Origin: JAJEAD01 sp965221555
GTDB taxonomy: Bacteria > Pseudomonadota > Gammaproteobacteria > HK1
Direction: 5' to 3'
DNA length: 64,000 nt
NCBI GenBank assembly: GCA_965221555.1
Contig: OZ244895.1
Span: forward strand, 2,852,001-2,916,000
Shown one piece after another: positions 26,696 through 35,694 of the stretch. The notes under the pieces were generated by a model. It was not told the origin of the DNA. It searched no databases and saw only the letters and a program-made list of their open reading frames with translations. The first letter of the stretch is position 1; every line of letters begins with the position of its first letter. The position numbers and the translations under genes are program-made.

Positions 26696-27201
26696 CCACG
26701 GCCCCACTCCCCCTGTCCCGGGTCAACGCCCTCGACGAGGCGGCGTTCACCGCACGCTTCGCCGCCGTGGCCGAGGACTCGCCCTGGGTGGCGGCCGAGG
26801 CCGCGCGCCGGCGCCCCTTCGCGACCCGGGAGGCGATGGTCGCGGCCTTCGCCGACGCGGTGCGCGGCGCCCCCGCCCCCGCCCGCCTCGCCCTGCTGCG
26901 CGCGCACCCCGATCTGGCCACACGCCTTCGCGCCCTGAGTGCGGACTCGCGCCGCGAGCAGAGCGGCGCCGGCCTCGACCGGCTGGGGCCAGAGGACCGC
27001 ACGCGCTTCGAGACCCGCAACCGCGCCTACCGGGAGCGCTTCGGCTTCCCCTTCATCTTCGCGGTCAAGGGCGCCACCGGGGAAGAGATCCTGGATGCCT
27101 TCGAGGAGCGCCTCCCGCGTCCGATCGAAATCGAGCGGGAGGCCGCCATCGAGCAGGTTCTTCGCATCATCCGGTTCCGGATCGAAGAACAGGTGACCTG
27201 A
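26692..27201 (+). CDS. uraD: 2-oxo-4-hydroxy-4-carboxy-5-ureidoimidazoline (OHCU) decarboxylase
   Basis: Carries out the last ring-opening-pathway step that yields S-allantoin from urate. The 169-aa protein matches the OHCU decarboxylase family: NALDEAAFTARFAAVAEDSPWVAAEAA at the N-terminus, the catalytic-histidine segment RAHPDLATR, EQSGAGLDRL and RYRERFGFPFIFAVKG. It starts at a GTG overlapping the puuD stop. HIU hydrolase (pucM/uraH), the intervening enzyme, is not in the window. The TGA stop lies exactly at the boundary of repeat copy D. Confidence 0.92.
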   Translation: MTTAPLPLSRVNALDEAAFTARFAAVAEDSPWVAAEAARRRPFATREAMVAAFADAVRGAPAPARLALLRAHPDLATRLRALSADSRREQSGAGLDRLGPEDRTRFETRNRAYRERFGFPFIFAVKGATGEEILDAFEERLPRPIEIEREAAIEQVLRIIRFRIEEQVT

Positions 27202-27496
27202 CCCGAGTGTTTCCGCGATCTTCGGCCGCTTCGGGCGCCAAGATGCCGTGATAGCAGGAAGCACGGACTGAGAGACGCGCAACGGCGAGCCGGATAAAGG
27301 CGAAGCGCCGGTGGCGCTTAGCCCCGGCGAGCGGGCAAGCCAAGGATGGCTTGCCCTGGCCGGAAAGCTTCGCCCAAGGACTGCGCAGCGCAGCAGGTAG
27401 CCGACACGCAGTCGTTGCGGCGCGACGGAGTACGACCCGCTTACGCAAGCATATTGGCGTCCGCGAGTTGAGAAATCGGTGAAATTTGCGGGATAG
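27199..27496 (-). repeat. MITE-like dispersed repeat, copy D (long form, reverse orientation)
   Basis: About 298 bp and alignable along its whole length with the reverse complement of copy A, including the extra module. A 9-bp hairpin (GGGCAAGCC/GGCTTGCCC, 27333-27356) and a near-perfect GCGAAGCGCC stem near 27300-27322 are kept. The left flank contains the stop codon of uraD; the right flank is ATAG, so no clean duplication remains. The following 27497-27648 shows nothing recognisable except the probable promoter area of the phosphoribosyltransferase gene. Confidence 0.88.
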
Positions 27497-27648
27497 GGAC
27501 TACGGCCCGCAACCGCGCGAACACCGGCGTCAGCGGGCCGGGACGTCTGTGCGATGTCGCGGCCCGGGACCCGACCCGCGTCCTTCGGGTTCGGGCCGCG
27601 CTTTCAGGCTACACTTTCGCGCCGCCCGAGCCCACGAGACGCACTCCG

Positions 27649-28251
27649 ATGGCCGAATACCTCGCCGCACTCCGGTCGCACTCCGAGCCGGCGGCGGTAC
27701 CCAAGACCTATATCAGCGCGCAGTCCCTTCTGGAGGACTCCTTCCGGCTCGGCACGCAGATTCTCGACAGCGGCTTTCGCCCGAGCTTCATCGTCGGCGT
27801 GTGGCGGGGCGGCACCCCGGTCGGCATCGCGGTGCAGGAGCTGCTCGACTTCTTCGGGGTGAAGACCGACCACATCGCCATCCGCACCTCCTTCTACAAG
27901 GGCATCGCCCGCACCGGCTCCCGGATCCGCGTCCACGGCATGCAGTACATCATCGACAACGTGAACGCGGATCAGAGCCTGCTCATCGTCGATGACGTGT
28001 TCGACACCGGCCTCAGCATCGACGCGGTGATCTCGCATCTTCGACGCAAGGCCCGCCGCAACGCGCCGATCGACACCCGGGTCGCCACCGTGTACTACAA
28101 ACCGAGCAACAACCGCACCGAGCGCGAGCCCGACTACTACGTCCACGAAACCGAAGACTGGCTGGTGTTTCCTCACGAACTGCACGGCCTGACCCGGGAG
28201 GAGATTCTCGGGAACAAGCTCGGCATCGAGCCCTTCGCGCAACGCCTTTGA
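27649..28251 (+). CDS. Purine (hypoxanthine/xanthine-type) phosphoribosyltransferase
   Basis: Type I phosphoribosyltransferase of 200 aa that should join a purine base to PRPP. The PRPP loop LLIVDDVFDTGLS is at about residues 111-123, and the N-terminal PSFIVGVWRGGTPVG supplies the PPi loop. Its closest functional label is hypoxanthine/xanthine phosphoribosyltransferase, fitting the upstream purine importer; the base preference cannot be read from sequence. The stop (TGA) overlaps the TTG start of the MFS gene, suggesting coupling of salvage with transport. Confidence 0.8.
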   Translation: MAEYLAALRSHSEPAAVPKTYISAQSLLEDSFRLGTQILDSGFRPSFIVGVWRGGTPVGIAVQELLDFFGVKTDHIAIRTSFYKGIARTGSRIRVHGMQYIIDNVNADQSLLIVDDVFDTGLSIDAVISHLRRKARRNAPIDTRVATVYYKPSNNRTEREPDYYVHETEDWLVFPHELHGLTREEILGNKLGIEPFAQRL

Positions 28252-29531
28252 CCGCGCCGCAATCGCGGAACTCGCTCCGCGGCTGGCTCGCGGCCTCCGC
28301 CGCGTTCCTGTCGATGGGGATCTCCATCGGTGCGAGCCAGTATGCGTTCGGCCACTTCATCGAGCCGCTGGAACAGAGCTTCGGCTGGACCCGCACCCAG
28401 ATCAGCGCGTCGCTCTCCTTCACCGCGGTGGGCACTCTGGCCGCGCCGCTCATCGGGCGGCTGATGGACGTCTACGGGGCGCGCCCGATCATGGTCGGGT
28501 CGCTGCTGATGATGGGCACGAGCTTCGTCCTGCGCCCACTCATGAGCGAGCTGTGGCACTGGTACGTGCTCAGCTTCATTCAGCTCGTACCCTTTGCCGG
28601 CATGACCATCCTGCCCGCCGGGCGCCTCATCGGGCTGTGGTTCCGGCGCACCCGGGGCCGGATGATGGGGATCACCAACGCGGGAGCCAACTTCGGCGGA
28701 CTCGTCATACCGCCCGCGACCGCGCTGGTGCTCGCGATCGGGACCTGGCGCGATGCCTACATCGCGATGGGCCTCGGCTGCTTCGCCATCGCCCTGTACT
28801 CCCTGCTGGTGGTGCGGGAGCGGCCGCTGGGGAGCACGGCGCGGCCGGAAGATACCGGCGGGCCACCGGGCTCGGAGCCGGAGCCGGGGGAAGGCGCGGA
28901 GGAAGAATCGGAGGAAGACGCGGAGGAGGAGCACTGGACGACCCGGCGCGCGCTGCGGACCCGGAGCTTCTACGCCATCGCGATCGCGGTCTGCCTCGGC
29001 TGCTTCACCTACGCCACCATCCTTCCCCATGTGGTGGTCCACCTCACCAACGAGGGCGCCGGCATCACCGTCGCTTCCCTCGCGCTCGCGATGCTCGCGA
29101 TAAGCGGGATCGCCGGCAAGGTGGGCTTCGGCTTCCTCGCCGAACGCTTCGGGGCCCGCAAGACCTTCATCGTCGATCTCCTGGGGCAGGCCGTCGCGGT
29201 GCTCTGCCTCGCGTTCGCGCCGAGCCCGCTGCTGATGCTCGCCATAACGCCGGTCTACGGCTTCTTCATGGGGGGCACCGGGGTGCTGTTGCTCCTCATC
29301 GTGCAGGAGACCTTTGGGCTGCGCCACTACGGCGCCATCCTCGGGCTCATCAACATGAGCACGATCGTCACCTTCACGGTCGGCCCTCTGCTCGCGGGCG
29401 CCTCTTTCGACCTCACCGGCAGCTACTCCACCGCCTTCGGATGCTGTTGCGCGTTCTTCCTGTGCGCGGCCGCGGTGCTGCAATGGACGAGAGACGACGC
29501 GGGCGCCACGCCGCGCACTTCGCGCACCTAG
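28248..29531 (+). CDS. MFS transporter (OFA/monocarboxylate-like)
   Basis: Major-facilitator carrier of 427 aa with 12 predicted helices in two bundles. The segment GRLMDVYGARPIM is the MFS loop 2-3 motif. A long very acidic cytoplasmic loop between helices 6 and 7 (EPGEGAEEESEEDAEEE) is unusual but occurs in this group. The start is taken as the TTG at 28248, overlapping the phosphoribosyltransferase stop (TTGA); an ATG at residue 23 would cut into helix 1. Coupling to the purine gene suggests a purine base or related acid as cargo, but the family also carries oxalate and monocarboxylates. Its TAG stop is part of a decayed repeat boundary. Confidence 0.82.
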   Translation: MTAPQSRNSLRGWLAASAAFLSMGISIGASQYAFGHFIEPLEQSFGWTRTQISASLSFTAVGTLAAPLIGRLMDVYGARPIMVGSLLMMGTSFVLRPLMSELWHWYVLSFIQLVPFAGMTILPAGRLIGLWFRRTRGRMMGITNAGANFGGLVIPPATALVLAIGTWRDAYIAMGLGCFAIALYSLLVVRERPLGSTARPEDTGGPPGSEPEPGEGAEEESEEDAEEEHWTTRRALRTRSFYAIAIAVCLGCFTYATILPHVVVHLTNEGAGITVASLALAMLAISGIAGKVGFGFLAERFGARKTFIVDLLGQAVAVLCLAFAPSPLLMLAITPVYGFFMGGTGVLLLLIVQETFGLRHYGAILGLINMSTIVTFTVGPLLAGASFDLTGSYSTAFGCCCAFFLCAAAVLQWTRDDAGATPRTSRT

Positions 29532-29814
29532 CCCGGCTCCAGCCCTCGGCCACGACAGTTCTCCGATTCACCAGGCAGGGGCACGCAAGCGCCGGAATGG
29601 ACCGGATCGGACGCGAGCCGGGACCAAGGACAATACCGCCCCCACAGGCGAGCGGAACGGTGAGCGGGCAAGGCACGAACGCTTTGTCCAACCGGAAAGC
29701 ACCGTTCAGGTATTGGTAGCCCACGCTGCGTCGAAGCGGAGCGCCGGAGTACGGCCCTCGACCGAGTGCACATCGGCGACCGCGAGCCGGGAAATCGTCG
29801 AGAGATTGCGGTCG
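29528..29814 (-). repeat. Decayed copy H of the dispersed repeat (long form, reverse)
   Basis: Fills most of the 305-bp gap between the convergent MFS and hflX genes. It begins CTAGCCCGG like copy E, shares GAGCGGGCAAG and ACCGGAAAGC with copy D, and then CGTCGAAGCGG and GGAGTACGGCCC (29729-29755) with copies D and E. The remainder, CATCGGCGACCGCGAGC...GAAATCG, follows the right arm. Identity is low, so this is an old copy and its ends are approximate. Confidence 0.5.
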
Positions 29815-29836
29815 GTGCGGGGCGACGGGGCAGGCT

Positions 29837-31168
29837 TCAGCCGTCGCGGAAGCGCGCGAGGCCCAGGCGCCCGATCCACTGCGAGTCCAGTCGCACCCGC
29901 AGGCGCACCGCTTGCGGGTCGCAGGCGCGTTCGAGCACCTCGCCGTGTCCGTGGAGCTGGGAGAGCAGGCGGCCCTCGGCGTAGGGAATGCGAAGATCGA
30001 CCGTAACCTCGCGCTCCCGGCAGCGGGCTCGGATCCGGTCTCGCAGGGCGTCGAGGCCCGCCCCGGAGAGCGCCGAGACCTCCACCCCCGCGGCTTGCGC
30101 CCGGGCGGGCATCTCGAGCGCCCCTGCGCCCTCGCAACGCGCCACCCGATCGACCTTGTTGTACACCACGATCGTTGCGCGGTCCCCGATGCCGAGTTCG
30201 GCGAGCACCCCCTCGACGGTCTCCATCTGCAGGTCCCAGTGCGGGTGCGAGAGGTCGACGACATGGAGCAGAAGGTCGGCGGCCACCGCCTCCTCCAGGG
30301 TGGCGCGAAAGGAGGCGAGCAGGCGATGGGGAAGGCGCTTGATGAAGCCGACGGTGTCGGTAAGGAGGACCCGGCCCGTCCCGTCGAGCTCCACCGCGCG
30401 GGTGGTCGAGTCGAGGGTGGCGAAGAGGCGATCCTCGACGAGCACGTCCGCACCGGAGAGCGCCCGCATCAGGGTGGACTTGCCGGCATTGGTGTACCCC
30501 ACGAGAGCGACGCGGAAGAGGTCGCCGCGCCCCTTGCGCGAGGTCGTCAGCTGCGACCCGATCTTCGTGAGTTCGCGCCGCAGGCTGCGAATGCGGTTGC
30601 GTATCAGGCGGCGGTCGATCTCGAGCTGCGTCTCGCCGGGGCCGCGCACCCCGGCCGCGCCCATGCCCCGGATGGCGCCGCCGACCTGTCGGGACAGGTG
30701 TGTCCACTGCCGGGTGAGACGGGGCAGCAGGTACTCCAGCTGGGCGAGCTCGACCTGCACCTTCGCGGTCCGGGTGCGGGCGTGGCGGGCGAAGATGTCG
30801 AGCACGATGGCGCTGCGGTCGAGAACCCGTCTCCCGGTGAGCCGCTCGAGGTTGCGCATCTGCGCCGGTGACAGGTCGTGGTCGAAGGCGATGACGTCGG
30901 CCCCGAACTCCTGCGAGCGCTCCGCGATCTCGTGGGCCTTGCCCTTGCCGACGTAGTAGGTCGCGCGGGTCCGCGGCTGCGCCTGCAGCACCCGGTCGAC
31001 CACGACGAACATCGCGGTCTCGGCAAGCCGGGCCAGCTCATCGATGGAGTCGCGCGCTTCCCACTCCGGCGTGCCGGGGAGAACGAGGCCGACGAGCAGC
31101 ACGGACTCCCGCGGGACCACGCCCGGGCGGCTCGGGGTGCGGGCATTACCGTTGGGGGACTTCGCCAT
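29837..31168 (-). CDS. hflX: Ribosome-associated GTPase HflX
   Basis: GTPase that splits stalled or hibernating ribosomes under stress. The protein is 443 aa from the chosen ATG (MAKSPNGNARTPSR). It has the N-terminal HflX domain (YYVGKGKAHEIAE, FDHDLSPAQMRNLE), the linker with ARTRTAKVQVELAQLEYLLPRL and the GxGETQLE segment, then the G domain: G1 GYTNAGKST, G3 DTVGF and G4 NKVD. The frame extends 25 codons upstream to 31243, but that would overlap the exporter gene 31221-33104, so the internal ATG is preferred. hfq, its usual neighbour, is absent here. Confidence 0.92.
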   Translation of the reverse strand: MAKSPNGNARTPSRPGVVPRESVLLVGLVLPGTPEWEARDSIDELARLAETAMFVVVDRVLQAQPRTRATYYVGKGKAHEIAERSQEFGADVIAFDHDLSPAQMRNLERLTGRRVLDRSAIVLDIFARHARTRTAKVQVELAQLEYLLPRLTRQWTHLSRQVGGAIRGMGAAGVRGPGETQLEIDRRLIRNRIRSLRRELTKIGSQLTTSRKGRGDLFRVALVGYTNAGKSTLMRALSGADVLVEDRLFATLDSTTRAVELDGTGRVLLTDTVGFIKRLPHRLLASFRATLEEAVAADLLLHVVDLSHPHWDLQMETVEGVLAELGIGDRATIVVYNKVDRVARCEGAGALEMPARAQAAGVEVSALSGAGLDALRDRIRARCREREVTVDLRIPYAEGRLLSQLHGHGEVLERACDPQAVRLRVRLDSQWIGRLGLARFRDG

Positions 31169-31220
31169 CGATTCGCCGATGGGCGTGGCTATTGTCTCTC
31201 GTTCCGGCGCGTCCGACGCC

Positions 31221-33104
31221 TCAGGTCCGCGCCGGAGCCGCATCGGCGTCCTCTTCCCCCGCCGCGAGGTCGTCGAAGGAGGCGTAGTTCAGCCGGTAGA
31301 GGCGCGCGTAGAGCCCTCCGAGCGCGATCAGATCCTCGTGGGTGCCCTGTTCCACGAGCTCTCCGTCGCGCAGCACGAGAATGCGGTCGGCCCCCCGGAT
31401 GGTGGCGAGGCGGTGGGCGATGACGATCGCGGTGCGCCCCTCCAGCAGGCGCGCGAGCGCGCGCTGGATCTGGCGCTCGGTGTAGCTGTCGACGTTGGCG
31501 GTCGCCTCGTCGAGCACCAGCACCGGGGCGCCGGTCACGAGCGCGCGGGCGAAGCTCAGGAGCTGACGCTGTCCGAGCGAGAGGTTCGCGCCGCGCTGGT
31601 CGAGCACGGTGTCGTAGCCCTCGGGGAGGCGTTCGATGAACTCGTGGGCGCCGACCGCGCGCGCCGCCTCCTCCACCTGTGCGCGGGTGGCGTCCGCCTT
31701 GTTGTAGCGGATGTTGTCGTACACGCTGCCCGTGAACAGGAAGGGCTCCTGGAGCACCATCGCCACATGCGCGCCGAGGTCGTCCTGGCGCACGTCGCGC
31801 ACGTCGTAGCCCCCGATCCGCACCGCCCCGCTCCACACGTCGTAGAAGCGGTGGACGAGCGCGGTGATGCTGGTCTTTCCCGAGCCGGTCGGCCCCACCA
31901 GAGCCACCGTCTCGCCGGGCTCCACCCGCAGGCTGATGTTGCGCAGCACCGGGTGGCCGGGCGCGTAGCCGAAAGTCACGTCGTCGAGCTCGATGGTGCG
32001 CGCCTCGCGCGGCAGCGCGACCGCGCCGGGCTTGTCGCGCACCTCGATGGGCACGTCCAGCACCTCGAAGATGCGCTGCCCCGCCGCCATCGCCCGCTGC
32101 ATGATGCTGTACTGGATGGTGAGGGAACGGATGGGGTCGAAGAAGCGCTGCACGTAGAAGATGAAGGCGACCATCACGCCGAGCTCGAGCTCCTGCCCGA
32201 GCACCATGCCGCCGCCGACCACGATCACCACCGCCATCGCGATGCCGGTGAGGGTGTCCACGATCGGGATCATCACGTTGGAGAACTTCGACGCGCGCAG
32301 GTGGGCGCGCAAATTGTCCTTCGCCTTCTCGTCGAAGAGCGTGAAGTTCACGGATTCGCGCCCCATCTCCTGGATGGTGCGCACCCCGTGGACGTTTTCC
32401 GCGAGCGCGCCGTTGACGATCGAGCTCGTCTCGCGGGCCCGGATGAAGGCCCGCCGGGCGCGAGGCAGCCACACGATGCGTACCGCGAACAGGATAGGCA
32501 CCACCGAGAGGGTCAGCAGCCCGAGCTCCAGATCGAGCACGAGCAGCACGGACACGATGCCGATGAGCAGCACGAAGTCTCCGACCGCGAAGATGGAGGT
32601 CTCCAGGAATTCCTGCAGGGCGTTGACGTCGCCCTGAAGCCGGGACATGAGCCGGCCCACCTCGGTCTTGTCCATGAAGGAGAGCGAGACCTGCTGCAGG
32701 TGCCGGTACATCGCGCGGCGCAGATCGAAGAGCAGGCTCCCCGAGATCCGACCGACCACGAGCTCCTGAACGAAGTTCGAGGCGTAGTTGATGCTCACCA
32801 CCACGAAGAAGGCGACGACGATGTAGCGCAGCACCGCAAGGCCCGCCTCGCCCGCGACGAGCGCTTCGTCGATCGCGTAGCGCAGCACGAGCGGGATCGC
32901 GATCTGGGTGAGGGTGAACACGAACACCGCGGCCACCCCGATCCACACGCGCGTGCGGTGGGGCACCACGAAGGCCCAGAAACGACTCACCACCTTCCCG
33001 TCGAAGACGGCGCCGAACATCTCCTCTTCGTAGGAGATCTGCGAACCGACCACCGCCCGGGGCGGAGGCCGCAGCGCGGGGCCCGACTGCACCGTGGCCT
33101 TCAT
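31221..33104 (-). CDS. ABC exporter half-transporter, canonical Walker B subunit
   Basis: Type IV ABC exporter subunit of 627 aa: six N-terminal membrane helices (about 40-330), then one nucleotide-binding domain with Walker A GPTGSGKTS, Walker B VLVLDEATANVD (catalytic Glu present) and the variant signature NLSLGQRQ. It starts at an ATG overlapping the upstream partner by 4 bp. Together they have the asymmetric ATP sites of heterodimeric exporters of the MdlAB/TM287-288 kind. Cargo is unknown; lipids, peptides or drugs are typical. Confidence 0.88.
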   Translation of the reverse strand: MKATVQSGPALRPPPRAVVGSQISYEEEMFGAVFDGKVVSRFWAFVVPHRTRVWIGVAAVFVFTLTQIAIPLVLRYAIDEALVAGEAGLAVLRYIVVAFFVVVSINYASNFVQELVVGRISGSLLFDLRRAMYRHLQQVSLSFMDKTEVGRLMSRLQGDVNALQEFLETSIFAVGDFVLLIGIVSVLLVLDLELGLLTLSVVPILFAVRIVWLPRARRAFIRARETSSIVNGALAENVHGVRTIQEMGRESVNFTLFDEKAKDNLRAHLRASKFSNVMIPIVDTLTGIAMAVVIVVGGGMVLGQELELGVMVAFIFYVQRFFDPIRSLTIQYSIMQRAMAAGQRIFEVLDVPIEVRDKPGAVALPREARTIELDDVTFGYAPGHPVLRNISLRVEPGETVALVGPTGSGKTSITALVHRFYDVWSGAVRIGGYDVRDVRQDDLGAHVAMVLQEPFLFTGSVYDNIRYNKADATRAQVEEAARAVGAHEFIERLPEGYDTVLDQRGANLSLGQRQLLSFARALVTGAPVLVLDEATANVDSYTERQIQRALARLLEGRTAIVIAHRLATIRGADRILVLRDGELVEQGTHEDLIALGGLYARLYRLNYASFDDLAAGEEDADAAPART

Positions 33105-34999
33105 GTGCCCTGCGCCGGCGTCGTGGTGAGCGCGTCGATCGCGGCACCCTCGCTGATGCGGGTCTGCAGCGCGTAGAGGGCGGCGTAGCGCCCGCCGAGA
33201 GCGACCAGGACATCGTGGGCGCCGCGCTCCACGATCCGGCCTTCCTCCAGGAAGAGGATCTCGTCCGCGTACATCACCGAGGAGAGGCGGTGGGCGATGA
33301 TGATGATCGCGCGGTCGCGGGTGAGATCCGCCAGCGCCTCGTGGATCTGGCGCTCGGTCGCGGCGTCGACCGCCGCGGTGGAGTCGTCGAAGACGATGAC
33401 GCTCGAAGTGGGCAGCACGCTGCGCGCGATCGCGAGGCGCTGGCGCTGCCCGCCGGAGAGCGAGACGCCCCGCTCCCCGACCAGGGTCTCGTAACCCTCC
33501 GGAAGCTGCTCGACGTACTTGTTGAGCTGCGCCGCCTCGGTGGCGCGGCGGATGGTGCTGCGGTCGGCCCACGGGTCGCCGTAGTTCACGTTGGTGTCGA
33601 TCGCGGCGGTGAACAGGAAGGGATCCTGCTGCACCACGCTCACGTGTCGGCGCAGCGACGCGAGGGTCACGTCGCGCACGTCCTGCCCGTCGATGCTGAC
33701 CCGGCCCTCGTCCACATCGTAGAAGCGCGGCAGCAGGTGGGCGATGGTCGACTTGCCGCTGCCGGGCGGTCCCACGAGGCCGGTCACGCGCCCGGGTCGG
33801 ACCTCGAAGCTCACGTCGCGCAGCACCGGCGGACCCTTGCCCTCCTTGCGGTAGCGGAAGGACACGTTCTCGAAGCGGACCGTCCCGTCGCGGACTTCGA
33901 TGTCGCGCGCGCCCGGGCGGTCCCGGATCTCGGGTTCCAGGTCGAGGACCTCGAAGAGGCGCCCGCCACAGGTCGAGGTCCGCGCCACCGCGTTCACCGT
34001 CCACGCGATCTGGCGCACCGGCATCTGCAGGATCGCCATGAAGGCGAGGAAGGCGGCCAGCTCCCCGATCGTCAGCTCGCCGGCCAGCACCTTCTCGCCC
34101 CCCACCCACAGCACCAAGCCCATGGAGAGGAAGTACGCGAAGGTCATCGTCGTGGTGCTCTTCACGAAGGTGTCGATGCGCCGGTGCGCGATGGCGAGCG
34201 CGCGCCGCGAGATGGTGTCGAAGCGGGCCATCTCGAAGGTCTGGGACACGAAGGCGCGCACCACGCGAATGCCGCCCAGGTTCTCTTCCATCACCCGGGT
34301 GAGTACCGCGAGCTCCTCCTGCAACGCATACCACAGGGTGCGCAGACGCAGACGGGCGATCGAAGCGCCGAACGCCACGAAGGGCGCGAAACCGAGCGCG
34401 AGGCAGCCGAGCAGCACGTCGATCGACATCAGCAGCCACGCGCCGCCCCCGACCAGGACCGTGAGCAGGACCGCGCGCTGGAGCCCGGTGCTCACCCACA
34501 GTTTGATGCCCTCGATGTCGAGGATGCCCCGGGTCATGAGGTCACCGGTGTGCACCCGGTCGTGGTAGCTGAAGGAGAGTTTCTGGACCTTGGCGTACAG
34601 GGCGAGGCGCATCTGGTAGCCGATGAGCTGGCCCACCGCCTCCCCCTGGTAGTTCTGCATCATCGTGCAGATCCCGCGCGCGAACGAGGTCACGAGGATC
34701 AGGATGGCGGCCCGCAACAACGCGACCCGGGCCTCGCCATCGTCGCCGGCGGAGGCGAGCAGGCCCTGGGCGTAGTCGACCGCCTCGCCGATGAGCTTGG
34801 GGATGAAGAGCTGCGCAAGCGCCGCGAGCAAAGTGGCGCCCATGCCAAGCGCCATGCGCCACGGATGGGCGAAGGCCATGCGCGTGATGCGCAGCAGAAC
34901 TCCGCCGTCGAAGGAGACCGCGGTGCGCTGCGTGCGCACCGATTCCGGCACGAGAGCGAGCGTGGGGTCAGGGGTGGTGGATGCGGCGGGCGCGGACAT
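33101..34999 (-). CDS. ABC exporter half-transporter, degenerate Walker B subunit
   Basis: Partner of the preceding half-transporter, 632 aa, with an N-terminal transmembrane domain (about 45-350) and a C-terminal nucleotide-binding domain. Walker A is GPPGSGKST and the signature is the canonical LSGGQRQR, but Walker B reads VIVFDDSTAAVD, with Asp where the catalytic Glu should be. With the LSLGQ signature of the partner this makes one ATP site non-hydrolytic, the pattern of heterodimeric exporters. It is first in a two-gene operon that reads towards hflX. Confidence 0.88.
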   Translation of the reverse strand: MSAPAASTTPDPTLALVPESVRTQRTAVSFDGGVLLRITRMAFAHPWRMALGMGATLLAALAQLFIPKLIGEAVDYAQGLLASAGDDGEARVALLRAAILILVTSFARGICTMMQNYQGEAVGQLIGYQMRLALYAKVQKLSFSYHDRVHTGDLMTRGILDIEGIKLWVSTGLQRAVLLTVLVGGGAWLLMSIDVLLGCLALGFAPFVAFGASIARLRLRTLWYALQEELAVLTRVMEENLGGIRVVRAFVSQTFEMARFDTISRRALAIAHRRIDTFVKSTTTMTFAYFLSMGLVLWVGGEKVLAGELTIGELAAFLAFMAILQMPVRQIAWTVNAVARTSTCGGRLFEVLDLEPEIRDRPGARDIEVRDGTVRFENVSFRYRKEGKGPPVLRDVSFEVRPGRVTGLVGPPGSGKSTIAHLLPRFYDVDEGRVSIDGQDVRDVTLASLRRHVSVVQQDPFLFTAAIDTNVNYGDPWADRSTIRRATEAAQLNKYVEQLPEGYETLVGERGVSLSGGQRQRLAIARSVLPTSSVIVFDDSTAAVDAATERQIHEALADLTRDRAIIIIAHRLSSVMYADEILFLEEGRIVERGAHDVLVALGGRYAALYALQTRISEGAAIDALTTTPAQGT

Positions 35000-35226
35000 G
35001 GAATCCTGTAAAAAAGCAGGCCATTTTCAGGCCACGTGGTCTCGGGAGCAAGCCCGGGCCTTCACTCCTGTCAGGAGCAAATAGTCTGCCCGGTGTAGCA
35101 GCACATGACTTGTCCGCTTTGATCGGCACCGAGGAGGCGTCCCGTGACCAGGACCGATGTACCGCGCTCAGTCATGGGTGAAGCGCCGGCGCTCAACATC
35201 GACGTGCGCCGGTTTCCGGACGCTGT

Positions 35227-35410
35227 CTAGCCCGGATGTTTCACCGATTTTCGTAGCGAGGATGTCAAGATGCCGTGATAGTGGGGCGCACGGACCGAAA
35301 GACGCTGAAGGCGTAGCTGACACTACGTCGAAGCGGCTTGAGGGAGTACGGCCCGCTAACACGAGCATATTGGCGTCCGCAGCAGGAAATCGGTGAATCA
35401 TCCGGGCTAG
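35227..35410 (-). repeat. MITE-like dispersed repeat, copy E (short form, reverse orientation)
   Basis: The best-preserved short copy with G, 184 bp including flanks. The left end CCCGGATGTTTCACCGATTT and the inverse AAATCGGTGAATCATCCGGG at the right form a 20-bp terminal inverted repeat with few mismatches. Both sides carry the 4-bp sequence CTAG. The rest of the 695-bp gap 35000-35694 holds the promoter area of the ABC exporter at the left, a terminator at 35619-35644, and otherwise nothing recognised. Confidence 0.92.
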
Positions 35411-35618
35411 AACCCGAAACGCTCGGGTGTCTCGCCTGCGCGCCTTGTTCAAAGCTCCGGCAATCGACGCTCCACAGCCCTTCCCGCGCCGCCCCCCCAC
35501 GGAAGCACCCGGCAATTCCCATTAGAAACGAGTCGGGTGAAAGAGGGTGTGTTCACTGGCGAGTGCGCCCATGGCGAGAAGGTCCGGGGACCTGGCGCAT
35601 TTCTTCAAGCCCGAAACG

Positions 35619-35644
35619 AAGAGAAGGGCCGAAGCCCTTCTCTT
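35619..35644 (-). terminator. Intrinsic terminator of the secreted-protein gene (UUCG tetraloop)
   Basis: Perfect 11-bp stem AAGAGAAGGGC/GCCCTTCTCTT closed, on the minus-strand transcript, by the exceptionally stable TTCG tetraloop, about 50 bp after the stop codon at 35695. It is followed by CGTTTCGG, a weak T-rich tail. The low GC of the stem's outer part and its position mark it as the terminator for the 520-aa gene. Confidence 0.8.
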
Positions 35645-35694
35645 GCGAATCCCGCACCGCCGTGGCGCAGCGGCGCGGGCTCATCCGTACGACA

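Noticed and set aside
31044..33176. A 710-codon open frame antisense to the ABC exporter
   Set aside because: His/Glu/Arg-rich shadow of a clear ABC exporter gene; no family features.
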